A stretch of DNA of 64,000 nucleotides, taken from the NCBI GenBank assembly GCA_019914945.1, contig CM034101.1:15635188-15699187 (forward strand). The letters are read 5' to 3'. Shown here in pieces: positions 12,516 through 24,113 of this stretch; within the stretch, counting starts at the first letter, position 1; every line of letters begins with the position of its first letter. The translations under genes were made by a program, and so were the position numbers. Below the pieces are notes generated by a model. It worked only from the letters and a program-made list of their open reading frames with translations, was not told the origin of the DNA and did not search any database. The DNA is from Typha latifolia (Eukaryota > Streptophyta > Magnoliopsida > Poales > Typhaceae).

Positions 12516-14731
12516 CTCTGTTTAGATTTATTTCTCTTTTTTAGTTATGATTAATCGTGTTTAGTTAATCTTAACTCGGTAGTTTTAGTGAAGCGCGTCG
12601 TGGCTGGCCACACTGGTCACTGGCCAATGGCCATGGACACGGTTCCTTTCCTCGCCATTTTCTCGCCTCTTTTCTCTTTAGTTATCTTGTCCTGTTGTTT
12701 TGAGTACGCACGTGTGGAATTGTTTATTTGGTACGTGTGGGTTGTGGTCCCCGCGTGCGAGGTGGGTCAAAGCTTTAAGCTTCGGGGTTGGAGCTTATTT
12801 CCGTGGTCCCCCCATGGACGGTGCTCGCCTGGGGACCACGTGGCAAGTGGGCCACAACTGCGGGTCACGTGATGCGGGTGGATGCGGGGCCCAAGAAGAG
12901 GCGTGAGGAAGGGGGTAGATGGCCGTCATGGGTGCGATGTGGGCGACTCGTGGTGGTCCCACGGCCACGCACACCGAAAAGGTGGAGCCTTCCTAGGGGC
13001 AAGTGGAAGGGGCCCCGGCGCCAGACGTGTACACGTGTCCGGCGTAGCCGGAGTGGGCTACCGAAGTGGTGGAGTGGGGACGGTCTCTGGCTGGTGGACA
13101 CGTCACTGGAGTGACGTGGCAACAGGTCGGCAGTCTCCTTACTGTTACTGCTTGTTACTAGTGATATCATATCTCACATCTGATGGGTCCCTAATGATCA
13201 GTTGTATAATCCAGTGGCGAAAGTTTCACTGCCGACCTGTTGGGCATACAGTTCTAGGTATTTTAGTAAATATTCAAAGCTTAAGCAATTTTAGGAATAA
13301 TTATCTCTTTCAATATGGTGCACTGGTTCTTAATAAGTTCCAACTTGTCCATTAGACGCATGTTTTCTTCCGCTTCGTAACTGAAATTCCCCAGGATCTC
13401 TTTGTAGCAATTTTCATAAGCAACTTGATCCAGAAACGGGTTAGCCAAGTAGCAGTTAGTTTTTAGCATAGCGATGGCTATGGGCCTAGTCTAGGTTAGG
13501 CTCAAGCCAATATAATCAACGAACCCGAGTAGTACTCAGAGTGGGCCAGGCCCACCTACACTCTGGTGCCCCGTCGCCTTCTTTTACGGCGACTAGTCCC
13601 AGTCACCACAAACGCTCTTTTTCATCTACGAAAACGCTTCTGTGGTCGTGAGAGGGAGGCCCTTCATGCTAGGAAGCTTCACTTTGACAACATTTTGGTG
13701 AGACGGCCCTGCTTTCCTGAACTTAAGTCGACTTTGGCTTAGCCATGTCACATATTATTATTGTGCTAACTATTTAATATATCTTTTCTTCTTTACATAA
13801 AAATAAAATATACCCACCATCTTCTAATTAATTTATATTTTTACTCGTCTATAGTATTTAAGAGGATTTTATGGACCTTTCTTTGACGAGCATCCTTATA
13901 TGGTGTAAGGTTGGTACCAAGTTATTATCTTTGTTGGTGGTTATGTGGTCTCAAAACTAGAGCTGAGAAGGAGTCGGGGGAATAATATATCCATCTATTT
14001 AGTAGACTCTTTCCATTCCCGCTTCCAATTGTCTCGAGAAAATTTGGAATTCAAATCTCGTCAATGTATAAATAACTTCCATTCTAATCAATGGCCCTAT
14101 TTGCTAATAGTACCAGATTCAACAACCAAATGGTATCTAATTGTTTGATCACTTCACGTGGCAATTACTGGTTCATTGTTTGGCATCTTTAAGAATGGCA
14201 TGTATTACGAGTTAATTGTCTAATCGAGTCACCGTTTCTATTTGAAAGAGTATGAAAGTTAAAATAAAAATGAAAATATACGATAGATCGTGGAGTCGCA
14301 CGTTCCATATGCTAATGCTATAAGACAAAAGAATAGCTAATAACGTAATACTTCGAGATTGAAGCGTCCAGAGAATCTCTAAAGCAACACTCGTATTATT
14401 CACACGATACCCCCCCCGGCCCCAACTAAGAGATGGACATCCACATACCACATGCATCATCTGCGGACATCTGGGGTAACAATAACCTCTTTTAATTAAC
14501 ACAAAGCTGAGCTCTCTCTCAGAGATCCAGTAGATTCCATTTTCCATGCTCATCGTTATATCCACCCTACCCTCCTCACCTCCCTCTCATCCCCACTACT
14601 CACACCGACGCTTACAAATACCCCATCCGAGCGTGAAAATATCAGACTTATCCTCATATAATTACTCCCATCTTCCTCCTGTCGGTAGCCCCTCTCCCGG
14701 ATCCAGATCTCCTCCCCCAAATCGCTGGTTG
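12516..14731. other. Intergenic region between TCP and NRS/ER genes
   Basis: The first 600 bases are GC-rich and contain one more TCP-type site (GGTCCCAC, 12955-12962) and TGGGCC motifs. A minus-strand open frame near 13281-13490 reads like a decayed protein fragment of unknown family. The rest is AT-rich and I see nothing else. About 14500-14731 would hold the promoter and 5' leader of the next gene. Confidence 0.5.
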
Positions 14732-17666
14732 ATGGGGCTGGAAACGAATGGCTCGACCGGTAACCAAACCGGTCTAAAGTTCCTTATCTACGGCCGAACC
14801 GGTTGGATCGGCGGGCTATTGGGCCGGCTCTGCGAGGAGAGGGGGATCCCTTTCGCATACGGGTCGGGTCGGCTGGAGAACCGGGTTGGGTTGGAATCCG
14901 ACATCGACTCGGCCGGCCCGACGCACGTGTTCAACGCCGCCGGGGTGACGGGGCGGCCCAACGTGGATTGGTGCGAGAGCCACCGGGTCGAGACGATCCG
15001 TGCCAACGTGGCCGGCACGCTGACGCTGGCTGACGTGTGCCGGGAGAAGGGGCTAGTTCTCATCAACTACGCGACGGGATGCATCTTTGAGTACGACGAG
15101 GGGCATCCCCTTGGGTCCGGAGTCGGGTTCAAGGAGGAGGACACTCCCAATTTTGTTGGGTCCTTTTACTCCAAGACCAAGGCCATGGTATGTAACGTTA
15201 CTTCCAGTAGATCTCTTTGCTTTTTGGTCGCGTTTAGCAGATCTGGATCGGAGAGATCAAGCTCAGATCTTGGAATATCGGTTCCATTATCCATGTTGTC
15301 TTATTTTATTTCTTTCCTTTCTATAGTTTGTTAAGAATAAAGCCTTTTTCACAAACACTCCTCTACAAACATTTCGCAAAAAGTGACGATGTGTCGTCAT
15401 ACAGTCATACTGTGTATTGATTATGTTAAGAGAGAAAAATTAAGGGTTAGTAAGATGTCACGTCGTCACATTTCGTACAATGTTTATAAGCATACCAGTG
15501 TTCGTTTGTCAATTGTAGTGACTTAGTGGACTTGAGGCGGTTTTTATGATTTCGACATTGGCAGAGTACATTGGTAAGGTTTAAAGCGAAGATTTTGGAA
15601 TGATGGACTACTAAGATCTTTAGTTTGGGAATGCCGGTTAACTTGGTGTAGAAATGCCATCATTGGTACTTTTTAAATTTTCAGGCTATTAGCATAGGTA
15701 ACTTATTTGAGAAATTTGAATCATAGAAAAGATCCAAGCGTAAAGTTCTCACTGCAGCAGAGTATCTCTTCTCATTGTAATGTTAAAATTTGATAAGCAC
15801 AAAAACCTACCTTGCCAAAACATAATTTGTGTAGTAACATTCCTGACTAATGTAGGAGTGCTGATATAAGGGTAGACAATGATAAATATGTCCGGAAATC
15901 ATTGTTATAAGAATGGCCTGGTATATTAGTAGTTTTGTGAATTTCTCCCTGTTATACTCTTGATAGTTGATGACCTTTGAAAGTTTTTGACCAAAAGGCT
16001 GCAACCTTATTTCGTTGAAATATAAAACCACTAATCTCCATCCTGAGATTAGTTTAGTCTCGCAACATCCAATACAGCACAATTCAAAGGATGGCCCTTG
16101 GAAGTTGCAAGTTTTTTGTAGCATTTTCTGTAATTGACAAAGTAGCATCTACCAGAAGGGTCCTACCAACTAAGCATAAGAATGATGGCTACTAAATGCT
16201 CAAAATGGCTGTTGACAATGCAGGGCTTATCTTTCCGATTATGCGCCTCTTGATCAGCAAATCTTTTGCTTTTTAAATTCTGACAGGATGTTATGAGTTT
16301 TCTTCAACTTCTAGAACTAAATTTTATGTTATATTACATTTGCTATAAAACTGCAAAGCTAGGCTACATGTAAGATGACGTAAGTAGAGAAGCATTTCTG
16401 ATTTTCTATTGACAGATACTGATTTTGAGAAGTCCATCATTTACTCTCCATCAACTTTATTATTTGTTCATTGGCATGACACGCTGACAACAAAAAGTAC
16501 TGTTATGTGAAATATGCCACCCTAGTTGGAAGAGTCATTATAGAATTTTGTCCCAACAGGATAGTTTCTTGTAACCTTTCCCTTAGTTAAGAAGATGACA
16601 CACCAAGATAAAAATCAGCCTTTTGTTTAGTTCCGAATGCCTTTTCAGTTGCTGATTTTAAGTTTGGGTTACAAACTAGCAAATAAACGTAGGATTTCTT
16701 AGTCGTTGGTGGGCACTTTACCACTTCAACGTATCTTTCTATCCTGCAGAATTCTGACTATTTGTAAAGAAAGATAATTTGCTATCCTCTGTTGTCAAAT
16801 TGTGATATATTATTTCCTTTGAGATCTATTGAAAGAGTATGTGCTATCTTATGTTGTTTCTTTTGAGATATATTGAAAGAGAATCTGCTATCTCTAATAC
16901 AGAACAAATTTTTTTGACTAAATGAAATCCAGGTATGTTGGTATTGTACCTGCCTGTTTAAGACATTTCTTGTTACTTGAGAACTATCTAATAAGCTTGC
17001 AGTATATCGATAAAAAAACTTGGGAATGATTACTTCAGCTGGTTCTGCCGTGATTTTGGAGTGCTTTGTTTTTATCTAATTGTGCATGCCACTCAAATAT
17101 CTATCCTGTGCAAACTGCATCTCAAGTTCATGTGGTAATATTCTTATAGAAATAGCCTTTAAGTGAAAATTTGAGCAATTTGGTGGTGAATCATGTGTCT
17201 GTGTCTGTTATAGGTTGAAGAGCTGCTCAAAAACTACGAGAATGTCTGCACCCTGCGTGTCAGGATGCCTATTTCATCCGATCTATCAAATCCACGCAAT
17301 TTTATTACCAAAATCACCCGGTATGAGAAGGTTGTCAACATCCCCAACTCCATGACTATCCTGGATGAGCTACTGCCCATATCTATTGAGATGGCAAAGA
17401 GAAACCTCACTGGAATCTGGAATTTCACCAATCCTGGTGTGGTCAGCCATAATGAAATCTTGGAGATGTACAGGGACTACATCGACCCAAGCTTCACCTG
17501 GAAGAACTTCACCTTGGAGGAGCAAGCAAAGGTAATAATTGCTCCCAGGAGCAACAATGAACTCGACACCACCAAGTTGAAGAAAGAGTTCCCTGAGCTT
17601 CTGTCAATCAAGGAGTCGCTCATAAAGTTTGTGTTCAAGCCAAATCAGAAGACGGCCAATGCTTGA
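14732..17666 (+). CDS. NRS/ER: NRS/ER: UDP-4-keto-6-deoxyglucose 3,5-epimerase/4-reductase
   Basis: The bifunctional enzyme completes UDP-L-rhamnose synthesis in the cytosol, epimerising the 4-keto-6-deoxy sugar at C3 and C5 and then reducing C4 with NADPH. Rhamnose goes to pectin and flavonoid glycosides. Two exons, 14732-15187 and 17214-17666, join in phase 0 to give 302 residues, matching the 301 of the Arabidopsis enzyme. Exon 1 shows the Rossmann motif IYGRTGWIGG near residue 20 and ends in the YSKTK catalytic Tyr-Lys motif. Exon 2 starts VEELLKNYENVCTLRVRMPI. The single intron is 2.0 kb. The frame is open upstream of 14732, but MGLETNG matches the short N-terminus normal for the family. 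The 5' half is much richer in GC than the 3' half. Confidence 0.95.
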
Positions 17667-18450
17667 GGATCAGAGTCCTTTTGTCTTCCATCTGACCTTC
17701 TTAGTAAGGTCTTTACTTCTTTGCGTTGCAGTTTGGAAGGCCCAGTATATTATTCATCATCAATAAGCGTGACCGGATGGTTCACCTTTTGGTCATAGCA
17801 TGAGCTCTAATCTGTAATACTAAGTTTGGTTGTAGAGAAATTGCTGGGAAGTCGCAGCTATTTTTTCTTCTCGTTGTGCAAACTGGAACTGTTTTCAAGG
17901 TGTTGGTATTCCAGGTACTGTTAAATTCATGGAAAGGGTCTTTAATTAAGTATGCTGGCATTAAATTACGAAAGCCTCCTCAGAATTGGCAATGCTGGCA
18001 TTAAATTACAAAAGCCCCCTCACGAGGATATTGTAAGTCTTGTGGCTCTCCAATCTCCATGAATGTTGAAAAAGAGAGGGATGGAGTTGGCCAGGGCTAT
18101 GGATGTGTATTTATACGCAAGTGCTGTTAATGTAGTGTATATATCCTCCATTATATACATGTACATGTATAGACTGCATTTATTGTAAAAAATACTCAGG
18201 TGGAAAGTCCTAGTTGACTCTGACAAAATATGCGTTGATTGGGTAGTTCCAGACAAAAAAGGTCAGCTGAGTTGGCTAGTTGCAGTTCCAGAAGTTGCCG
18301 TTTATATACATTAATTAGAAGAAGAATACTGAAATTTATATTCATTCAACTATTCTAAAATCTTCCCCACTGTTTAGCACCTTTATTCCAGAATAAAAAA
18401 GGTTTATTCCAAAATAAAACTCTTTTTCCGTCGAAACAAACGACCCCCCC
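17667..18450. other. Intergenic region with duplication footprint
   Basis: The 3' flank of NRS/ER is followed by a segment (about 18225-18330) homologous to flanks of the two downstream subtilase units. A local repeat of the phrase GCTGGCATTAAATTAC occurs at about 17954 and 17995. No gene is seen. Confidence 0.6.
18225..18330. repeat. Remnant of a third subtilase duplication unit
   Basis: ATGCGTTGATTGGGT at 18230-18244 is identical to 20790-20804, which lies 5' of the disrupted subtilase, and resembles 24226-24240, 5' of the intact one. CATTAATTAGAAGAAGAAT at 18309-18327 is identical to 21497-21515, in the 3' flank of the intact copy, and the 15 bases before it also match closely. The 5'-type and 3'-type flank motifs are about 65 bp apart here but about 690 bp apart between the two genes. 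Confidence 0.6.
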
Positions 18451-20620
18451 TTAGGCACTACTACCATCTACAATGACAATAGGGCTCCTGACAAAATGCT
18501 CACCGGAAACCCACCTCAAATTTCCATCTACAGATCCCTTTCTACTCCCCTTCCAGCTCACACTCACCGTAAACGTAATCTTTTCGTTCACGTTCGAAAA
18601 CTGCAGCTCCGGAGGCGTAACAATAACTGACACCTCCTCCGGCACATCGAGCTCTACCTTGTAGCTCGAGTTCGCCTTCCCCACATTGGTTACGGTCCGG
18701 TTCACGGTCACCGGTTTACCGGCAGGAGCCACAACTATGGCCGGGTAGTTGAGTTGGGCCTCGGTAATGTTCGCCACCTTCGAGCATGACACATTGTGAG
18801 ATCGTACAATAGCAAATAAACCGGTATCCCCGAAGAGATTGCAGATATATCCGATGTAGTCATCTAAACCTAGATCATATACTAGTCCTGGATCCGCAGC
18901 CTTTGTTGGGTTTACTTGACCGGTTCCCATGGCATAGAAGGGAGCCTTTTTTAACTGCTCGTCCAATACCGGCATCCCGTCGCGGCCCCCGGTGTCAGAC
19001 GTCGTCATGATCGCAGACTTAATGGCGGCCGGTGACCAATCCGGATGCAAGCTCTTCAAAAGCGCCACGATGCCACTAGTGTGGGGCGTGGCCACGGAAG
19101 TTCCGGACATAATGTTGAACGTCTTCGTACCACTATTTCCTGATCCGACCTGTGTAGGCCATGCGGCTAACACATTCAGGCCCGGCGCCGAGATGTCCGG
19201 CTTGAGAATTCCGGGGCTCACCTTGTTCGGTCCCCTAGAGGAGAAGTGCGCGATGACTGGAGCGGGGGATACACCGAGCACCGTGCCGTTGAAGACGATC
19301 GAAGCCGTCGGATTTTTCGACGAGCCGTATGTTGTAATGTTGAGGTCGTAGAGCGAGGGGAGTTGAGAGACAGGGAGGTCGACCGCCCGGTCGTCGGTGG
19401 TGAAGCCGTTGTCGGGCGGATTGATCCTTATGAACCCGGCACCGCCCGCTTGAGTGACGCCATCAGCGAGGTTTTTTAAAGAGAGAACTACTGGCCCATC
19501 GCAGACCACTATCTTACCCTTGATTGGAAAATTCGTAAAGTCGTCGCATGAGCTGAATTCGGGAGAGTAAGCGAGGGAGCACGAATTGGAAGTAGAGTTG
19601 TCTTCTTTCTGGTTGAGTGCTTCCCCATGGAATTCTCTCCCATCCCCGAGCTTAACAGTCGACCTGAAGCTTCTATCGACGCTGCTGGCAGCCACCGTTC
19701 GACGCCGAACTCGGTATGGGGCCACTGTTGCCCACGGCGCAGTTAACAACGACACCCTTCTGCATCGCACCAAAGGTTCCAATAGCAATAACGTCGTCAA
19801 AGAAAGGAAGAGAAGGACCGGCAATAGAGATGGATAATATATCAACCCCGTCCTTAACAGCTGCATCAATTCCAGCTAGCAAAGCGGCCTCGGAGCAAGT
19901 ACTCGCGTTGCAAACTCTGTACATAGCCACGTGTGCGCGTGGGGCAATACCGGCTGCCGTACCTCCTGCTAACCCGAAAGCCACAGCATCAGCTACGAAG
20001 TTGCCGGCCGCCGTGCTCGACGTATGCGTGCCGTGTCCCACGTCATCGAAAGGAGCTTCTTGTGCGTCAACTAATGATTTTGCACCGATGAGCTTATTGT
20101 TGCAGCCTTTCTCGAACGCGCACGAACCCCTCCATTTCTTAGGAGGGGGAGGCATTCCTTCGTCAGAGAAAGAAGGGTGGGTGGGTGTAATCCCAGTGTC
20201 TAACAGACCAATTATAACACCTTCGCCGTAGCTAGAAGAGTTCCAGAGTCCATTTCCTGGTGTAAGACCCAAGAATTGAGGGGTGTGAGTGGTGAGAAGT
20301 TGTAAGACTCGGTCCGGGTACGAGCGCACGAACTCGGGTTTATTGGAAATGCTAGCCAACTCGTCTTTGGTTAGCCTCGCGGCGAACCCACTGAAGACCT
20401 CGGTGTAGGAGTGGATTAATCGTGACTCGCCCGAGGTGGCCTCGGGTAAGAACGACTCGTGCCAAGCCTTTACGTCCTCATCGAGGAGGACAAAGTGATC
20501 AGCATCTGCAGGTGGCCGAAGTTGGACTACATAAGTCTCCAATTTGTTGGAGGATAGCACTAGAGAGAAAGTGGAGAAGAGTAGTGCGAGGGGGAGGAGG
20601 AGAGAAGAGAAGGATATCAT
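18451..20620 (-). pseudogene. P69-like subtilase, disrupted by a 20-bp deletion
   Basis: This copy is closely similar to the intact subtilase 3.4 kb away. The frame from ATG 20620 encodes signal peptide, I9 prodomain and the Asp (GLLDTGI), His (GHGTHT) and oxyanion Asn (AVGNSGP) blocks, then breaks near 19694. Compared with the intact copy, 20 bases coding for the EAPWILT segment are missing. Translation then runs into unrelated residues and stops at 19673, giving about 315 residues. The other frame resumes at TVAASSVDRSFRSTV and stays open to 18451, encoding the PA insert, the catalytic Ser block (SGTSVATPH, with Val for the usual Met) and the Fn-III tail. No second lesion is visible, so inactivation looks recent. 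A truncated product is possible, but it lacks the catalytic Ser. An assembly error cannot be excluded, though 20 bp is an unusual size for one. Confidence 0.85.
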
Positions 20621-20677
20621 CTTTTTCCTCCCCTCGAGGAAGAAGAGGGGATGGAGATATATGCGAATCAAGCGCAA

Positions 20678-21836
20678 TTATTGTTGGCAGTAATATGGAA
20701 GTCTAGCAGTGTATCCTGGCGACGTGCATGTACATATACTCCTTTTGTTTTAGGATTTAAATCCTCTGGCTGTACCTGGGCAGAAATGCATGCGTTGATT
20801 GGGTGATTCCACATAAGGAAGGTTAATTTGCGGAATTGTGGTAGGAATTTAAGTTGGCTCGTTTATCGATTCCATATTTTTAAGTGTTAATGTACCAAGA
20901 ATAGTAATTGTCGTTTAATTCATGAAACAATTCAATTGACACCATAAATTGTGCCTAGCTAGCTAATTGGATTCCATCAGTAGATTCCGAAATGGCAATC
21001 GAGATCAGGACACTTTTCTTGAACCAATATTATGTAAATAACTTCGTTATGATAGGGGATGATTTTCAATTACAATACAACTAACGAATCGCAGATTCGT
21101 ACTACATTGAGGAGAGATTGGATAAGAAGTGGCATTCACTCCTTAGACGCCCCTTATTGGTGAGAACTTGAGTGGCAATGTGGCATACATTGAACAAGGA
21201 CGGGCCACTGTGGTCCACGCCAGAAGGGAGGAAGTGCTGAGGGACTACAAGGACGGGCCACTGTGGTCCACGCCAGAAGGGAAGAAACTATTATTATCCA
21301 AATTTACGATAGTACAAAACTAAAAGCCTTTCAAAAATAATTGAGCATAAACTTACTGGATGAAGAGTCCCTTCTCGGCGCTCATGCGGTCGTGCCTAAG
21401 AACCGAAGGATAGGCAACTGAATGGATCTAACCTTTGTACTCGGAGAAAATTAGCAAAAAATAATAATATGAGGCACAATAATTGCTGTTTCTATCCATT
21501 AATTAGAAGAAGAATCCTGCGGCTACTATGTTTGCTTGATTAACTTAAAGGGAATGTTTCACTTCACACCCTGTCTAATTGAGTTTTTCAAGTGACAACC
21601 CTACCTTATTGTAATTTCCAATTTCCGATGTAGATAATCTCTTACGAGAATCGTCAACTTTGACCGAGAAATGTTAGACATCTGACAACCATCAATCAGT
21701 ATGTAACTTTTCAACATCGATTCGCCTGCATATAATAGTTTGGTACAAGATGAGGAACACGCAAACAAATCTTATTAATTAGCACAGGCATTACATAACA
21801 TGACAAATTACACCAATTATACTACCACTACTACTC
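20678..21836. other. Intergenic region between the two P69-like genes
   Basis: From about 20645 to 21130 this matches the 5' flank of the intact copy (about 24075-24500), so the duplicated unit includes roughly 450 bp of promoter. A 53-bp-period tandem repeat at 21194-21283 and the 3'-type flank near 21484-21518 follow. No gene is seen. Confidence 0.65.
21194..21283. repeat. 53-bp-period tandem repeat, about 1.7 copies
   Basis: A 36-bp block beginning ACAAGGACGGGCCACTGTGG is repeated identically at a 53-bp offset (21194 and 21247). It has no counterpart in the flank of the other subtilase copy. Confidence 0.85.
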
Positions 21837-24038
21837 TTACGCACTACTACCATCTACAATGACAATGGGGCTCCTGACGACATGCTCAGCTGAAACCCAC
21901 CTCAAATTTCCATCGACAGATCCCTTTCTACTCCCCTTCCAGCTCACACGCACCGTAAAGGTCATCTTCTCATTCACCTTCGAAAACTGCAGCTCCGGAG
22001 GCGTAACAATAACCGACACCTCCTCCGGCACGTCGAGCTCTACCTTGTAGCTTGAGTTCGCCTTCCCCACATTGGTCACGGTCCGTTTCACGGTCACTGG
22101 TTTACCGGCAGGAGCCACAACTATGGCCGGGTAGTTAAGTTGGGCCTCAGTAATGTTCGCCACTTTCGAGCATGACGCGTTGTGAGATCTTACAATGGCA
22201 AATAAACCAGTATCCCCGTAGAGATTGCAGATATATCCGATGTAGTCATCTAAACCGATATCATATACCAGTCCTGGATCCGCAGCCTTTGTTGGATTTA
22301 CGTGACCGGCTCCCATGGTGTAGAAAGGAGCCTTTCCGAACTGCTCGTCCAATACATGCATCCCGTTGCGGCCTCGGGTGTCGGACGTCGTCATGATCGC
22401 AGACTTAATGGCGGCTGGAGACCAATTCGGATGCAAGCTCTTCAAAAGCGCCGCGATGCCGCTAATGTGGGGTGTGGCCATGGAAGTTCCGGATATAATG
22501 TTGAAGGTCTTCACACCGCTATTCCCGGATCCGACCTGCGCAGGCCATGCGGCTAAAACATTCAGGCCCGGCGCTGAGATGTCCGGCTTGAGAATTCCGG
22601 GACTCGCTTTGTTCGGTCCCCTCGAGGAGAAGTACGCGACGACCGGGGCGGGGGATACACCGAGCACCGTGCCATTGAAGACGAACGACGCCGTCGGATC
22701 TTTCGACGAGCCGTATGTTGTAATGTTGAGGTCGTATATCGAGGGGAGCTGCGAGGCAGGGAGGCCAAGCGCCTTGTCGTTGGTGGTGAAGCCGTTGTCA
22801 GGCGGATTGATCGTTATCATACCAACGCCACCACCCCGAATGACGGCAGCAGCGATGTCATGCAAGGAGAGCAGTACTGACCCTTCGCACACCACTATCT
22901 TACCCTTGATTGGAAAATTCGTAAAGTCGTTGCATAAGCTGAACTCGGGAGAGTAAGCGAGGGAAAAAGACTCGGAAGTGGAGTTGTCTTCTGTTTGGTT
23001 GAGTGCCTCACCGTGGAATTCTCTCCCGTCCCCGAGCTTAACCGTCGACCTGAAGCTTCTATCGATGCTGCTGGCCGCCACCGTAAGGATCCACGGCGCC
23101 TCGTTCGAGAGCGAACTTGGCGCTGGGCCTCCGTTACCGGCAGCGCAGCTAACAACGACCCCCTTCTGCATCGCACCAAAGGCTCCAATAGCAACAATGT
23201 CATGACTGAAAGGAAGGCTAGGACCGCCGAGGGAGAGGGATAATACATCAACCCCGTCCTTAACCGCAGCATCCATTCCGGCTAATATAGTGGCCCCGGA
23301 GCAACCAGTCACATTGCACACTCTGTACATAGCCACGTGTGCGCGTGGGGCAATACCGACTGCCATACCGCCTGCTAACCCGAAAGCCTCAGCATCGGCT
23401 ACGAAGTTCCCTGCCGCCGTGCTCGACGTATGCGTGCCGTGTCCTACGCCGTCAAATGGAGCCTTTTGCGATCTCTCAACTAATGACTTTGCGCCGATGA
23501 GCTTGTTATTGCAGCCTTTCTCGAACGCGCACGAGCCCCTCCATTTCTTAGGAGGGGGAGGCATTCCTTCGTCCGAGAAAGAAGGGTGGGTGGGTGTAAT
23601 CCCAGTGTCTAACAGACCAATTATGACACCTTCGCCATAGTTAGAAGAATTCCAGAGTCCATTTCCTGGTGTAAGACCCAAGAATTGAGGGGTGTGAGTG
23701 GTGAGTAGTTGTAGGACTCGGTCCGGGTACGAGCGCACGAACCCGGGTTTATTGGAAATGTTAGCCAACTCGTCTTCGGTTAGCCTCGCGGCGAACCCAC
23801 TGAAGACCTCGGTGTAGGAGTGGATTAATCGTGACTCGCCCGAGGTGGCCTCGGGTAAGAACGATTCGTGCCAAACCTTTACGTCCTCATCGAGGGCAAA
23901 GTCAGCATTCGCAGGCGGTTGAAGTTGGACTATATAACTCTCCAATTTGTTGGAAGACAGCACCAGAGAAAAAGCAGAGAAGAGCAGAACGAATGGAAGG
24001 TGGAGAGAGAAGAAGGATATCATCTTTTGGGACTCCAT
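21837..24038 (-). CDS. P69-like subtilase (peptidase S8), intact tandem copy
   Basis: A single-exon secreted serine protease of about 733 residues. In order: signal peptide (MISFFSLHLPFVLLFSAFSL), I9 prodomain, S8 catalytic domain with PA insert, and Fn-III-like tail. Counting from the chosen ATG at 24038, catalytic residues are Asp144 (LLDTGI), His200 (GHGTHT) and Ser519 (SGTSMATPH), with oxyanion Asn302 (AAGNGGP). GLWNSSNYGEGVIIG and SFSDEGMPPPPKKW place it with the P69/SbtM group, secreted proteases linked to defence and symbiosis. The frame is open to an ATG at 24113, but a TATA run at 24081-24094 lies inside that extension, so 24038 or 24023 is the likelier start. It is a tandem duplicate of the disrupted copy on its 3' side. 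Substrates cannot be inferred. Confidence 0.93.
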   Translation of the reverse strand: MESQKMISFFSLHLPFVLLFSAFSLVLSSNKLESYIVQLQPPANADFALDEDVKVWHESFLPEATSGESRLIHSYTEVFSGFAARLTEDELANISNKPGFVRSYPDRVLQLLTTHTPQFLGLTPGNGLWNSSNYGEGVIIGLLDTGITPTHPSFSDEGMPPPPKKWRGSCAFEKGCNNKLIGAKSLVERSQKAPFDGVGHGTHTSSTAAGNFVADAEAFGLAGGMAVGIAPRAHVAMYRVCNVTGCSGATILAGMDAAVKDGVDVLSLSLGGPSLPFSHDIVAIGAFGAMQKGVVVSCAAGNGGPAPSSLSNEAPWILTVAASSIDRSFRSTVKLGDGREFHGEALNQTEDNSTSESFSLAYSPEFSLCNDFTNFPIKGKIVVCEGSVLLSLHDIAAAVIRGGGVGMITINPPDNGFTTNDKALGLPASQLPSIYDLNITTYGSSKDPTASFVFNGTVLGVSPAPVVAYFSSRGPNKASPGILKPDISAPGLNVLAAWPAQVGSGNSGVKTFNIISGTSMATPHISGIAALLKSLHPNWSPAAIKSAIMTTSDTRGRNGMHVLDEQFGKAPFYTMGAGHVNPTKAADPGLVYDIGLDDYIGYICNLYGDTGLFAIVRSHNASCSKVANITEAQLNYPAIVVAPAGKPVTVKRTVTNVGKANSSYKVELDVPEEVSVIVTPPELQFSKVNEKMTFTVRVSWKGSRKGSVDGNLRWVSAEHVVRSPIVIVDGSSA

Positions 24039-24080
24039 GAGGAAGAGGGGATAGAGAATGCAAAGGCTCTGTATGTTTCC

Positions 24081-24094
24081 ATATATATATATAG
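24081..24094 (-). promoter_or_regulatory. TATA box of the intact P69-like subtilase
   Basis: An alternating ATATATATATATAT run lies 43-56 bp upstream of the ATG at 24038, read on the minus strand. The disrupted copy has only a shorter ATATAT at the corresponding place (about 20656-20662), so promoter strength may differ. Core-promoter function is inferred from position. Confidence 0.55.
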
Positions 24095-24113
24095 ATATGT
24101 GAATCAACCGCAA

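Noticed and set aside
12882..13355. 157-codon open frame downstream of the TCP gene
   Set aside because: Gly/Arg/Val-rich translation of GC-rich DNA, overlapping frames on both strands, no domain.
24039..24113. Upstream ATG at 24113 for the intact P69-like subtilase
   Set aside because: The added residues are not signal-peptide-like and the TATA box lies inside them.
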